A stretch of 64,000 nucleotides of DNA from Aplysia californica (GCF_000002075.1 NW_004797425.1:323247-387246); one strand, 5' to 3'; shown: positions 43,401 through 53,446, counted from the stretch's first letter. The notes: generated by a model from the letters alone, not told the origin. Made by a program: numbers and translations.

Positions 43401-46400
43401 TCCTGGGCCTTTCCCGGTGGCTATTCACTGGTACCTAGAAAAAAGTGCTATGTTAACCCTAGAAGCGCTCAGCGTTTCACCGGAAGTAACCCGCCAAAAA
43501 TGCCTCGCCGCCACGGCTGATCAGTTGTAAACATTGGGGTTTGGCGGGGGGGAAACAGCTGAGATACCCGAAATGTATACCTGCTACTGAAAAATGACCA
43601 TTTACGACTCAACGGATGATAAAAAGCATATAAAAGCATATATTTTCTTTAAGCTGATAGAATGAGCCATTCAAATATGATTAGCGATCAAATAAATACA
43701 AACAAAGCTGAGAACGCGATAGACTCAACAATTAATACATCAGCAGGGCGAAACAAGTGATAACACATAGCGTGTAGTCACTCAGCGGGACCGCGTCACT
43801 TTATCGATCGATATCTCGGCCAAGAGACGCTCTACGAGGTCAAGATAACTTGCAAAGTCATTGGTCACTATTTATAACTTTGGCCTGTAATTGACTACGT
43901 CATTTCCATATAAGGAACACTGGAATTTTCCATTGAAAAGGGTCAGCGTCTATGCCCTTTATATAGGGCCTGCGCGCTTCCTGGTCGAAGTAGGTCAGCC
44001 TTATATATAGGGCCTGCGCGCTTCCCGGGTAGCCCGGCTCACGCCCTTTATATAGGGCCTGCGCGCTTCCAGGGTTAAAAAAAAATTTTGTTCACTTTTA
44101 ATAAACCAAACAAGAAATTTATTTCTATTGCAATCTCTGTCATGTGGAAAATGGGATTGCTCACAAAACTTCCCGCTATTCACATACATTTTGCATACGC
44201 TTATATGGCTTATATCACTGCTCACCAATGACACTCTTTAGTAGCGAAACTTGTTACAAAAAATTAATTTTATAGTGAACACTTTCTTGCACTACAGGTT
44301 CTCAAAACATGTGTTCAATAAGCTTACTGTCGCAGTGAGAAGAAAGGGCAGACTTATTTTTTAAAGTTCTATGTCCAAGCTCATGGAATGTAAACCTTTT
44401 AAAATCTGTAGAAGCCACCCGTTATTTTTTTATTCTTGTTTATTGAGGAATTTTCCAGAATGAAGCTAGCGGGTGTTTAAAAAAATGTTGAACTAATAAG
44501 ACAAATGGATACAAGTCATTTTGCAAAAGCTGGAGAGTTTATGTTAGATAAGTGTGGAAATATTTGATAAGTTGCACCGTAAATTTTTTACCACACTTTA
44601 GTTGACAGCTTAGCGTAATATTTTATTGAAAAACCATAGCTTTTGAATTTTGAATGCTGAAGCTGTACATCAAAAATTGATTCTATTTTCTGTTTTGTTT
44701 CCTCTCCAGGGACATGTTCTGTGCAGGCCGTGTGCCAGATGAGGACCTGAAGCGTACCATGAAAGCATGTGGTGGCTCCATTCAGACATCTGTACAGAAC
44801 ATGACTGCTGATGTTCTGGGCTCATGTGAAACCTTTGAGGAGAACCAAGTTGGTGGAGAAAGGTTAGTAGAATACACATTAAAAAAAATAAAAAATCCTG
44901 AAAGAATAATTGATTATTCTGCTTGTCTTTGGTGAAACATCTCATAGGTGTCTATATGGTTTTTCTAATAGATGAAACAGTAGGTGTCTGTACTTTGTCA
45001 AATGAATGACAAAGTGGCCTGAACTATTAGTAAGTTTGTAAGTTTTTGTATTTGAAAGTATGTTTGGGGGGGGGGTAGGGAGTGTGTAGAGTAACGGTAG
45101 AGTTTGGGCCACTGGTAGATTGTTCTGGGCACATTTTTCTGATCAATAATTCTTTACGTTCTGTCAGCTGAAAAAAAATTTATTTTTGGAACCCTTTGGC
45201 CCTCGACTCTCTATTTCACGGGCAGGGGTATGTAGTCAAAGTAAAAATGAGGTGCAGACTGTAGGAGTTATTCTCTTTTTAATTCTCTGTCGTTTTCTGT
45301 CTTTTTTTTATTGTTTCTTTTCCTCTTTAGAAATATGAGGTATGTGATATGAGGATGCCTGCGCAAGGTCAGCTTTTTATATAGTTTTTAGGTTTTGTAA
45401 GTCTGTCGTGCGCTTGCCCCCTAGCATAATACATAAATTTAGGGTGATGTTTATTTTTTCTCCCCCCAAGCACAAAATAGCTGTGGGTGGTTGATGGGTG
45501 CTCTGGTGTGGTTTACTTCTTCGTTTGTGTCAAACAACTTTCTTCCTTATATCTCCTTTTTTATGTTTGTTTCTCTCTTGTAACACCTATCTTTGGCATT
45601 TTCATGACTTGATAATGTTGCAATTGCCGTAAAACTCCTCCTACTACAAAACAAAATAGCTGTTTACTTTTCAGAATGTCTCCCATAAATTCTAATCAGG
45701 TTTTAATGTTACAACGGATATTTTTTGTTTTACAGGTTCAATTTCTTCAAGGGGTGTCCCCAGGCAAAGACCTGTACAATCATTCTTCGTGGTGGAGCAG
45801 AGCAGTTTATGGAAGAGACCCACAGATCCTTGCATGATGCCATTATGATCGTGAGGAGAGCAATGAAAAATGATTCAGTTGTAGCAGGTATGCAGTTCTT
45901 TTATATTTATTGTGTTACCACTTTTCCTCTTGTTATATATAGATTCGTTAGAATGGCTTCACCTGTTGTTTTTTTCTAAAAAAGATTTGCACTGTGTGGG
46001 TGGGCAGGCTTCTTTGTGTTGAATGTTTTCTCTGAAGTACACCAGAGTCTGATTATGTTTGCACACTCACAAACACCTTGGGGTGGCTAAAACATACGGG
46101 CTAGCTAAATCAGCGTCCGCGAGTAACGAACTACTCGCTGGCACTACCTGCAAACGAGCGGACGGGTAACGAACTGTCTGTTTGTGGAAAGTAGTTCGCT
46201 ACTCGCCACACAATGGACAGAGACAACAGTTCATTTAGCGAACGAGCGGGCGGATGGAGAGGCTGCATGCGGGCGAGCGGGCAGCGACCCCTTCTACCTT
46301 CTATTGGATACTACTTACACCCCCCCACCCACTCACACACATTGTAACTAGGCGTTCATGGCGGAAATTTTTCTAAAAAAAACAACCCCAAAGGCCTTTG

Positions 46401-49079
46401 GGAATTCTTTAAGCTTCGACTTTGGGAATTCTTTAAGCTTCGACTTCCCGATAATTGGGACATAAACAGTGTTCCCACACACAAGGTGAAAGGTTACACT
46501 CATAGTACTACGTCACCAGCCTCTTCACTCCCTGTGGCACCGCTAGTGGCTTGAAACATTAGGCCTAATTAACAAACAATAGACGATGGGTCTAATCTCG
46601 CGTCGAGTATCTCGTCTGCTAGAGTTCGCTGCCCACTCAGAGAATAAAATTGTGGAGAGGATCTAAGAAACGAACTGACTTGAGGCTTGAGGTCCGCCGT
46701 CCACTCGCTGAGAGAGTAAAAGTGTGGAGCAGACCCAAAAAACCCCAACCGTGTTGAGGTTCGTAGTTCGCTCGCATGGCCGTCCGTTACCCGCTCGCTC
46801 TGACTGAATCCGCGAGTAACAAACCCGTCCGTCCGCTCGCCTCAACTCTACTAAAACAGCAGCTGGACATGGATGACTGGTGCCTGTATAAATAAATTAT
46901 TGATGGTCAAGGACACACCTCGTGATTTGATTATAATAATAAATAGCATTTGTATAGCCCATATCCCCGCTCAACAGCAGGCTCTATGCACTTTACACTA
47001 TATTATTACCCTAGCAGACCATAGAACACTCAGAAACATTCTCAGCTTCCCGGGAAGCATACAGTGCAAGCAGCTGATTAAGCGCTTAAACACTAACAAA
47101 CTGACAAGATCTTTCGCTGTCTATAGCGGGGTACCCATTCCCCCCTTGGTGAAGTGAGGAAAATTCGTGTAAAGTGCCTTTCCCAAGGACACAATGTCGG
47201 GCCCCTGACAGGATTCGAACCCACGACCTTACGGTTGCGAGTCCGAGAGCCTAACCACTAGGCCACCAACGCCATGATTATAAAGTGTACTGGATGTGCC
47301 TAAGCTTCACCTAAGGAGAGTATTGCAACGTTTGGTAAGGAGAAAATAGTGTGCTAACTCTGAAACTGGATTGTATGTAGTTTTCATGATTTGAGCTGAG
47401 ACTGTCTGAGATCTAGATTGTGTACTTAGAAGAAGCACAGATCTAAAAAAAAAAAAAAAAAAAAAAAAAGAAATTTATTATGTTTGTAAATATTAATTTT
47501 TTTTCAGTTTCACAATTGTCCATTTCTCAGTGGAATGTGATTGTTTTGGTGTGAACTTGTGTTTTAGTGTGTCTCAACAATGTAAAACAATGTCATTTTT
47601 TTTTCTATTCGTCACCATCAGGGGGTGGAGCCATTGAGATGGCACTGTCAAGTCACCTGAGGGAACAGTCGCGCACCATTCAGGGCAAGGAGCAGCTGCT
47701 GATTGCAGCTTACGCCAAAGCCCTAGAGGTCATCCCAAGACAGCTCTGTGATAATGCTGGGTTTGATGCGACCAACATCCTGAACAAGCTGAGACAGAAG
47801 CATGCAACAGGTGAGCCATCCAGTGTTTGTATAAAGAGTATTGTTGGACAGGTGTTTAGATGTAGAAAGCCCAAAAGTTTAGAATTTTAACAGAATGGCA
47901 GTTTTTTAGTCTGTTGTAAGTGTTCCATAAATTTTTTGTTAATATTCAAATTCTAAATGCTGAAAAAAAAGAACCCCCCCCCCCCCCAACAGGAAAGGCT
48001 TGTATACAACAACAAAAAAAAAGCAATATTATAAAAGCCCAAAACTGTGTAAAGATATACTTCTTGTGCAGAATAGACATTAAAAACAATAGCGGAGACA
48101 TTCAAAGTTTTCTGTCAAAAATGTTGGAATGTCAATTACACTTCCAATGCTCTCTCTGATACCTGTGGCTAGCTTAGTCAACCTATTGTGTACGTTTGTA
48201 CAGAAGAATCTATAGCGGGCCTTACCGGAGTCGCCTTTTTTTTTCTTTTTTCTATGTAAACTCAATTACCTGTGCCAGGGTATAATGGGGTAGGGAAAAT
48301 CCCGAACTTGGATGCAGCGGGAGAGGTCGAGCGAACTCTAGCTGGGGGGGAAGGGGGTTGGGGGCTGTAGGCAGGCTCCAAACAGGCTGTCGGTGGTACT
48401 GCGTTGTGATTGGCCAATCCAGTGGTAAGTGAGGTGGGGGCAAAGGGCAGAGAGGGATGTCTAAGATGGCCACTGTAATCCTCAACAATGGGTGGTTTTC
48501 TTAGACAATTTCGACTGAATCTGAAAATTTCGTTGCCTTCATAGATTGTCTGCTGGTGCAGAAATTTGGGCTGTTAAATGAAAGACGCCCTTGAAAGAGG
48601 ACTTATGGCTCCCTTGGAAATTACTACCAGTTGTGGAATGAGTATTGAAAAGAGAAAGAGTATTTTATTTGGAATTAACTCTTTTAATGTATCTGTTTAT
48701 ACCTGCGTTACATAGTTAGGCAGCGTTTTCTTCCTTTGAGCTCTTTTCCGCAGGCCTAGTGGAAGTATGTCATGCTTAAATTTACAAACCTTTTATGCCA
48801 TCACAATAATTGTGTGACTTGACCAGGATACAATTCTCACCGTCTATATTCTTGAATTTCACAGGTTCAAAGTGGGCCGGTGTGAACATAATGCAGGAAG
48901 ACATCTCTGACAACTTTGAGGCCTTTGTTTGGGAGCCTGCTATAGTCAAGATCAACGCACTGACTGCAGCTTCAGAAGCCTCATGTCTCATCCTGTCTGT
49001 CGATGAAACAATTAAAAATCCACGATCCGGACAGGAAGGAGGAGCACCCATGGGCAGGGGAAGAGGACGTCCTATGTAG
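34391..49079 (+). CDS. CCT7: CCT7, T-complex protein 1 subunit eta
   Basis: Complete gene. Twelve coding exons: 34391-34402, 36665-36818, 37940-38046, 39413-39538, 40317-40369, 41787-41958, 42774-42938, 43233-43366, 44710-44862, 45736-45887, 47622-47810 and 48865-49079. They total 1632 bases, or 543 residues, the usual length of the eta subunit. It is one of eight paralogous subunits of the cytosolic TRiC/CCT chaperonin, which folds actin, tubulin and other substrates in an ATP-driven chamber. Group II chaperonin motifs are intact: [13 protein letters not shown] (40-52), SNDGATIL (61-68), [10 protein letters not shown] (93-102), [12 protein letters not shown] with the presumed catalytic D393, AGGGAIEM (409-416) and [14 protein letters not shown]. 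The C-terminal tail is Gly/Arg-rich (MGRGRGRPM). The apical segment and the phrase FAGRV/FCAGRV-type context fit eta rather than other subunits. Every junction preserves frame. Expected to be constitutive. Confidence 0.98.
35095..35148. repeat. (AGATCT)n array
   Basis: About eight overlapping AGATCT/TCTAGA hexamers, just left of the TIR element at 35169. Confidence 0.85.
35169..36315. mobile_element. TIR element, 1.15 kb, 24-bp perfect inverted ends
   Basis: Both ends read GATTGAACTTTGGTGGACCC followed by ACCG inward, in inverted orientation with no mismatch. Internal relatives of the end motif occur at about 35735 (TTTGGTGGACCGC) and 35950 (CTTTAGTGGACCCAC). It lies in CCT7 intron 1 and is GC-richer than the surrounding intron. 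A minus-strand frame at about 35400-35560 reads [19 protein letters not shown] and continues to a possible splice donor. No transposase recognised and no target duplication is certain. Confidence 0.7.
36665..36818 (+). CDS. CCT7: CCT7 exon 2
   Basis: Acceptor TTGTTGCAG. Encodes [12 protein letters not shown] through LIVDDK plus one base, phase 1, donor AAAG|GTAATC. Confidence 0.97.
36990..37515. repeat. Two-copy tandem repeat, period about 261
   Basis: The phrases GGCCCTATT, GAAACCTGTTGAGT, TAAGGCACCTTTTGGTTTCG and TTTAGGTATT recur about 261 bases apart. Each unit border carries AAGTACGGCTAGC-type motifs, one forming the hairpin TAGCCGT/ACGGCTA. It lies in CCT7 intron 2. Confidence 0.75.
37940..38046 (+). 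CDS. CCT7: CCT7 exon 3
   Basis: Residues 56-91, [13 protein letters not shown] to KSQDSE, donor GAG|GTATTT. Confidence 0.97.
38350..38530 (+). mobile_element. SINE family C, diverged
   Basis: A tRNA-like head (GGTGTAATGGTTGAGC, GAGTTTGATTCTGGC) followed by a body only loosely similar to 3783-4016. In CCT7 intron 3. Confidence 0.45.
38600..38955 (+). mobile_element. SINE family B, diverged
   Basis: GGTGGTCTGTTGGTTAGATT head, then GCAAAGGCACTTTAAAGG, CTTCCTGGGAAGCCCAGAAT and a decayed tail. In CCT7 intron 3. Confidence 0.75.
39187..39366. mobile_element. pogo/Tigger-like MITE, family P1
   Basis: 180 bp bounded by TACAGTTAAAACTGTCTGAG and the inverted TGGCCGTTAGAGCAGGTTTGACTGTA-type end, with outer TA on both sides. 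Ends 47 bases before CCT7 exon 4. Confidence 0.75.
39413..39538 (+). CDS. CCT7: CCT7 exon 4
   Basis: Residues 92-133, beginning [11 protein letters not shown], phase 0 at both ends. Confidence 0.97.
40317..40369 (+). CDS. CCT7: CCT7 exon 5
   Basis: 53 bases, residues 134-150 and two bases of 151 ([17 protein letters not shown]), donor CCAA|GTAAGT. Confidence 0.95.
40700..41497. mobile_element. P1-family element, long (798 bp)
   Basis: Left end TACAGTCAAACCTTTGTAAG, right end GGGCAGGTTTTACTGTA, both with outer TA. P1 phrases fill the first 80 and last 210 bases. The middle (about 40785-41320) is unique to this copy and includes a (GTT)n patch. In CCT7 intron 5. Confidence 0.75.
41787..41958 (+). 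CDS. CCT7: CCT7 exon 6
   Basis: Residues 152-208, [18 protein letters not shown] to KKVQGGGLE, acceptor TATTTCCAG. Confidence 0.97.
42774..42938 (+). CDS. CCT7: CCT7 exon 7
   Basis: Residues 209-263. [20 protein letters not shown] is a near-invariant eta stretch. Confidence 0.97.
43233..43366 (+). CDS. CCT7: CCT7 exon 8
   Basis: Residues 264-307 plus two bases of Arg308, from [17 protein letters not shown] to [11 protein letters not shown]. Confidence 0.97.
43453..44078. mobile_element. piggyBac-like MITE
   Basis: Begins TTAACCCTAGAAGCGCTCAG and ends CGCGCTTCCAGGGTTAA. The termini pair over about 14 of 16 bases and are flanked by TTAA. Near its right end three tandem units each hold CCTTTATATAGGGCCTGC. 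No transposase. In CCT7 intron 8. Confidence 0.8.
44391..44650 (+). repeat. Repeat X, uninterrupted copy
   Basis: Aligns with 27980-28141 plus 28812-28930. At the junction it reads GGAGAGTTTATGTTAGATA without the M6 insertion. Ends just before CCT7 exon 9. Confidence 0.8.
44710..44862 (+). CDS. CCT7: CCT7 exon 9
   Basis: [20 protein letters not shown] to NQVGGE, split Arg codons at both ends, donor AGAG|GTTAGT after GGAGAAAG. Confidence 0.96.
45483..45645 (+). mobile_element. SINE family S
   Basis: GTGGGTGGTTGATGGGTGC head, tail TTGCAATTGCCGTAAAACTC. Ends about 90 bases before CCT7 exon 10. Confidence 0.78.
45736..45887 (+). CDS. CCT7: CCT7 exon 10
   Basis: [13 protein letters not shown] to MKNDSVVA; includes [12 protein letters not shown] with D393. 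Confidence 0.97.
46095..46862. mobile_element. Probable foldback-type element
   Basis: The segment is GC-richer than the host intron and repeats TCCGCGAGTAACGAAC-like and GAGCGGACGGGTAACG-like phrases at both ends in direct and inverted orientation. It also has a two-copy 22-bp tandem (TTTGGGAATTCTTTAAGCTT plus TA/CG variants) at about 46398-46444. Exact ends not fixed. In CCT7 intron 10. Confidence 0.45.
46936..47273 (-). mobile_element. tRNA-derived SINE, family B, full length
   Basis: Minus copy: head GGCGTTGGTGGCCTAGTGGT, B box GGTTCGAATCCTG, tail ending in CTATTTATTATT. In CCT7 intron 10. Confidence 0.9.
47444..47472. repeat. Poly-A tract
   Basis: About 25 A. It is not attached to a recognisable retrocopy. 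Confidence 0.9.
47622..47810 (+). CDS. CCT7: CCT7 exon 11
   Basis: [13 protein letters not shown] to LRQKHAT. The acceptor falls in CATCAGGGGG; the first AG keeps the frame. Confidence 0.96.
48865..49079 (+). CDS. CCT7: CCT7 exon 12 (last)
   Basis: [20 protein letters not shown] to [12 protein letters not shown]. Residues 474-543. Confidence 0.97.
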
Positions 49080-49323
49080 ATATCACAATGGGTCTTCGCA
49101 TACTTATTTTTAAAAACATAGATATCTCGCTTGTGATGAGCCCTGAACATTTTGTACAATTTTTTTTTTTGTATTTAAAACCAGAGACAACACTTCAAAC
49201 AAAAGCAAGATGGGCATTTTGATTTTGTAATCATCATCTGTGCTTACAGGGAAGCCTCATTTCCTATTTGTACATGTCATTGTGTGTGCTGGATTTATTC
49301 TGAACGTGTGCATGGTAGTATGC

Positions 49324-49329
49324 AATAAA
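49324..49329 (+). terminator. CCT7 polyadenylation signal
   Basis: AATAAA 245 bases after the CCT7 stop, giving a short 3' UTR of about 270 bases. Confidence 0.8.
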
Positions 49330-49562
49330 TGTGAGTTTTTTCATTTTACTTTAGTTTCCGAGATATTTATTTAAAGCTGGCTGTGGACAGCAAATATGTG
49401 TTCTCCATCCCTCTGTGGTCTCCTTGCCATCTCTGTGTTTTTTCTCAAACATGTTTTTTGTGGGTGGTCCACTATGTAGGTGCTTTTCCTTCCCATGAAG
49501 CTGCACCTCGTGCTCTGTTGTCTTTGCAGTCTAAATATTTTGCTGTAGGTTACAAGATTTCC

Positions 49563-49740
49563 GTGGGTGGTTGGCGGGTGCTCTGGTGTGGTTTGCTCCT
49601 TCTTTCCTATGAAATATCTATCGTCCTTACCTCCCCTTCTTCTTTTTTGTTTGTTACTCTCTTGTAACACCTCTAATCTTCTGGCGCTCATATGACCTTA
49701 TGCATTTGCGAGTGCTGTAAAACCTCTACTAAAACTAAAA
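49563..49740 (+). mobile_element. SINE family S, near-consensus copy
   Basis: GTGGGTGGTTGGCGGGTGCT head, body TTTGTTACTCTCTTGTAACA, tail GCATTTGCGAGTGCTGTAAA and CTAAAACTAAAA at the end. Good reference copy. Confidence 0.88.
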
Positions 49741-49827
49741 CGAGATTTCCTGTTTTTTGTCTGCTGTTTACTCTGTGCCACTTACAGTTTTGTTTTCTTT
49801 GGGAAGCAAGACCAAAAAAGGCTAGTA

Positions 49828-49990
49828 GATGTTGGCAGGTTTTCTGATTTGGTTTGCTCCTTCTTTTCTGTTAAACATCTGTCGTCCACATGTCCCCTCT
49901 TTTTTGTGTTTGTTACTCTCTCGTAACACTTCCATTCTTCGGCACTTATATAACTTTATTGCGATGTTGCAACTGCTGTAAAACATGCAC
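49828..49990 (+). mobile_element. SINE family S
   Basis: TGTTGGCAGGTTTTCTG head, TTTGTTACTCTCTCGTAACA, tail TTGCAACTGCTGTAAAAC. Confidence 0.8.
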
Positions 49991-50140
49991 AAAAACAAAG
50001 GCTTCTAGATGTACAGTAATACAGTGGATTCTCAAACGGAACACGGTTTATCCAAAAACAACAGTTAGCGGAGGGAAAACAAAATCCCTGACTTTTTCCT
50101 TTGTCTTCGTAAAAAAACTATTGAAAAGTTGGAATGCTCC

Positions 50141-50205
50141 CATATCTCTCTCTTGCCCTTTTTAACTCCCAGTGGAGCATAGGCCATCAACACCTCTCCA
50201 GTGAA
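50141..50205 (-). mobile_element. LINE 3' end fragment
   Basis: The reverse complement matches the end of the LINE at 3291-3521 (GGCCTATGCTCCACTGGGAG, AAAAAGGGCAAGAGAGAG). Confidence 0.7.
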
Positions 50206-50283
50206 ATGCTCCCATATTCTACACCAAAAAGAATGTTGACACAATCTTCACTTGCAACTCTCATCAAGTGTTACCTGTTTCTT

Positions 50284-50370
50284 GATACAGTGAAACTTGG
50301 ATATATTGAAGTTATCGGGCCTGACCTTCAGTTTGATTGAATCCGAGTGTTCGTTATAGCAAACATGAGG
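50284..50370. mobile_element. pogo-like left end
   Basis: TACAGTGAAACTTGGATATA followed by GTTATCGGG and later GTTCGTTATAGC resemble a Tigger-type terminal. A matching right end was not identified. Confidence 0.4.
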
Positions 50371-50547
50371 TTTTTGGGTAGATAATTACAGTAGCAAGTT
50401 CAAGTAACGTATAAAGGAAGTAACAATTGGTACCTATATGCCTGCTTTTTTGCCCCTTTTCGACTTGCTCAGTCGAAATTTTTTTGGTTTTTAGTGAGAG
50501 GCATTTTCATTTCTTTGATGCCATATAAACCGCTGCATATTATATCG

Positions 50548-51006
50548 AAATGCTGGAAAATTCAAGCGCTCGCAAATGCATAAGATCATATGAGCGTGCG
50601 GGACACATTCATTAAGCCTTTTCAGTTTCGAAGAATTTCGAATTTCGCCCGGGTGCTGGCAGAAACCTACTCTTATCGCTTTTAGGACCACTAAGGGATC
50701 TTCAGCATGCTCTGTGCAGGTAAATTGGATCTCCAAGATTTTTTCGCCCTTACATGAGAAGGAAAGGTGTTTGATCTTACCTACCCTTAGATCAGGGTGT
50801 GGCTGAAACACAGCAGTGAGGAGCCAAGGAGTAGCAGCAGAAGTAAAAAGTCGGGAGCCCAGAGGAGGGAGCAGAAAATGAGTAGAGAGCTGGACAGGAG
50901 AACATTTTTAGAGAAGAAAAATTTCCCATCACTGTCACGTTTCGAACCTGGGACCTATTGAATAAGAGGGAAACACTGTATCTCTCGAGTAGTCGAGGAG
51001 ATCCGC
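50548..51006 (-). mobile_element. tRNA-derived SINE, family A
   Basis: Minus copy, tail CTTATGCATTTGCGAGCGCT, head degraded near 50940-51006 (CCCAGGTTCGAAACG B box). Confidence 0.8.
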
Positions 51007-51229
51007 CTACATTGAATTCTACTATTAAGCACACACTGTGCAAAAGGGCAGATGTGTTCAAATGCACGCCTGTGTCATCTATCATGTATGAAGTATTGTT
51101 TGCCGAACAAGTTGTATTGCTGTGTAGGACCTAGTGGTACAAGACTAAGTACATGTATATGGCAAAGTTTGTATCTGCAGACCCGTGTGCAATTCATATG
51201 TAGATTATGCCAAAACGAGCCTATCATTT

Positions 51230-51671
51230 TACAGTGGAGTCCACTTCTGACGAGTCCTGAAATAACGAGAAGTCTGTTATAAAGACACTATTCGAAGACC
51301 CCGTTTTTTCCCTTCTTTATCTTTGTAAACGCAACGTACCACAGGGTGGGATGGGGGACAACACAGCGGGCGAGTTGGCCTAGAGCCAGAGCCCCTTCTT
51401 TCGGATCGCCAGCGCCGAGCTGTCAACATTGCTAGTGCTAGAGAAAGAAACCTGATTCGATTTTTGATCAAGTAAGACCTAGAGATCATGTTGAACAAAA
51501 TCATCATATGGGGAAATACAAAAAGGAATAAACAGAACACCAAACTCATAGAATTGGCCTTCTTTACTATTTCCCTTGAATTTATTACTGGATCCCTTAT
51601 AACGAGAATCCTGCTATAATGGACATTTCGCACCGGTCCCCTCCCTCTCGTTATAACAGGATCCCACTGTA
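51230..51671. mobile_element. pogo/Tigger-type MITE, family P2
   Basis: 442 bp. Left TACAGTGGAGTCCACTTCTG and inverted right TACAGTGGGATCCTGTTATA, both with outer TA. CGAG and ATAACGAGA phrases recur near both ends. Confidence 0.78.
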
Positions 51672-52010
51672 ATATATTGATTAGTAGCCGGGGGGAAAAA
51701 TGACGCGTTTGTATCTCTCCTGGCATTCCACCCACACCCCGACCGCTTGTGCCCCTTTCCCCCCGACATATGCAAACAGTGAGTTATGTGTGTGTTCGTA
51801 TGAAAGAAAGCCACTAATTGGTCGCCTAAGATATACACAAAAAAAGGCTAAATGAATGATGGTTCACGATGTAGGGTGCCCTAGATTGTTTACCGGAATA
51901 GAATAGACAAGGTTCATTGCAGGAGAAAAATGAACAAGCCACATCAGCTTTGTTGAATCTGAGCTTGCTCATTTATGTATTTGTTGAATCTGCGTTATTT
52001 TTGTTTATTT

Positions 52011-52043
52011 AAAAAAAAAAAAGGGGGGGGGGGGGGGGGGGGG
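52011..52043. repeat. Poly-A / poly-G tract
   Basis: About 12 A followed by about 20 G. A likely polymerase-slippage or assembly-uncertain site. Confidence 0.9.
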
Positions 52044-52529
52044 TCCATCTCCTTTTGAAACAAGAGTTCCACTGTAGCAAAACAGCAGTAAGAGACACTA
52101 GAATGCATGTATGTTGATTCAAAGTCAGAGAGAAGCACCCCCAGTGTACTGTTTGCCTACGTTTATTACACACAACAATGGGCCTTCACATTGTGTATAG
52201 GCCCAGTGAAGCAAGGACAGCGAATGTATGTTTGACTTGATTTTTGATTAATCATGGTCTATTGTCTTTTAAGAAGTTAGTTCACATACCCACATAGGCC
52301 CTACACATGAACATGTGACAGCATGTGTGTTTCATGATATCTCTGGCATCGGGCGTTCTCATTCTAGACTAGTGCAGAGCATAGACTAATCTACTTTTGT
52401 GTGCTTATCTACTTTTTGAAGTTTTTTGTCTATATTTGTGTGATTGTTAGGTAAATTTAGCTAGCTGACATTGTCTAACAGAAAGCGCAATGCGCATAGC
52501 TTGCAGCTCGATTTACTGGTTACTAACAT

Positions 52530-52639
52530 GGGTTGTTGGTGGGTTCTCTGGTGTGGTTTGCTCCTTCATTCCTGTCAAACATCTACATTTATTGTTCTTA
52601 TCTCTCCTCCTATTCTTTGTTTATTAATTACTCTCTAGT
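52530..52639 (+). mobile_element. SINE family S, 5' part
   Basis: GGGTTGTTGGTGGGTTCTCT head to TTACTCTCTAGTA. It is cut off where the next family S copy begins at 52641. Confidence 0.7.
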
Positions 52640-52640
52640 A

Positions 52641-53360
52641 AGTGGGTGGTTTGCGGGTGCTCTGGTGTGGTTTGCTCCAAATAGCTCCTTCTTTACTACC
52701 AAACATCTATTGTCCTTATTAAATCTCTCCTCCTTCTCTTTTGTGTTTGTTACTCTTGTAACACCTTGTTTTTTGTTTTTTTTTGTAAGTGTTTTACGGC
52801 GCTCGCAACTGCGTAAGGTCTTATGAGCGCATGGAACACATTAAACCCTTTAATTTGGTAGGGAATTTTGAATTTAGCCGGGGTGGCGGCCGAAGCCTAC
52901 TCTTATCGATTTTAGACCTCCAAGGGATCTTTAAACATGCGCAACTTGCACTTGGGTCCTCCAAGATTTTTTGTCCTGGTCCGAGAAGGCAAGGTGTAGA
53001 TCTTTCCTACCAGAAGATCAGGGGTGTGGATGAAAGTGAATGACAGCAGTAAGAAGAAGCCAAGGAGTAGCAGTAGAAAGGCTGCAGAAAGAATCGGGAG
53101 CCCAGAGGAGGGGGCAAAGGAGGTGAGGGGGTTGGGGCAGAAAGAGGAGACTAAAGCAGACGACAGAACATTGCTAAAGAATAAAAAAGGAGACAAATTT
53201 AGAGAAGAAAATTTTTCTGTCGCTACCCTGATTCGAACCAGGGATTGATTGAGAGGCCAAACACCTCTAGGCCACGAGAGCCCCCCTAACATCTCTAATC
53301 TTCGGCACTTATATTCTTATATATGACCTTATTGTGTAGCAAATGCAGTAAAACTCTTGC
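52641..53360 (+). mobile_element. SINE family S interrupted by SINE A
   Basis: The 5' part is 52641-52766 and the 3' part is 53287-53360 (ATCTCTAATCTTCGGCACTT to GCAGTAAAACTC). The two halves join at the family S phrase CTTGTAACACCTCTAATCTT. Confidence 0.85.
52767..53286 (-). mobile_element. SINE family A nested in SINE S, TSD TAACAYCT
   Basis: Complete minus copy: A/T-rich tail at 52767-52790, GCGAGCGCCGTAAAAC, body, and tRNA-like head near 53220-53286. TAACACCT (52759-52766) and TAACATCT (53287-53294) are the target duplication. Confidence 0.88.
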
Positions 53361-53399
53361 CAAATGTAAACTAAACTCACTTTAGTAATGCCTCTATCA

Positions 53400-53446
53400 T
53401 CGGTCTATTATGACCTACTTTTGTTGCAAGTGCCATAAACTCACTA
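53400..53446 (+). mobile_element. SINE S/A tail fragment
   Basis: TGCAAGTGCCATAAACTCAC resembles the shared SINE tail. Confidence 0.5.

Noticed and set aside
48252-48488. Pro/Leu-rich minus-strand frame in CCT7 intron 11
   Set aside because: GC-rich intron patch, no family resemblance, antisense to CCT7.
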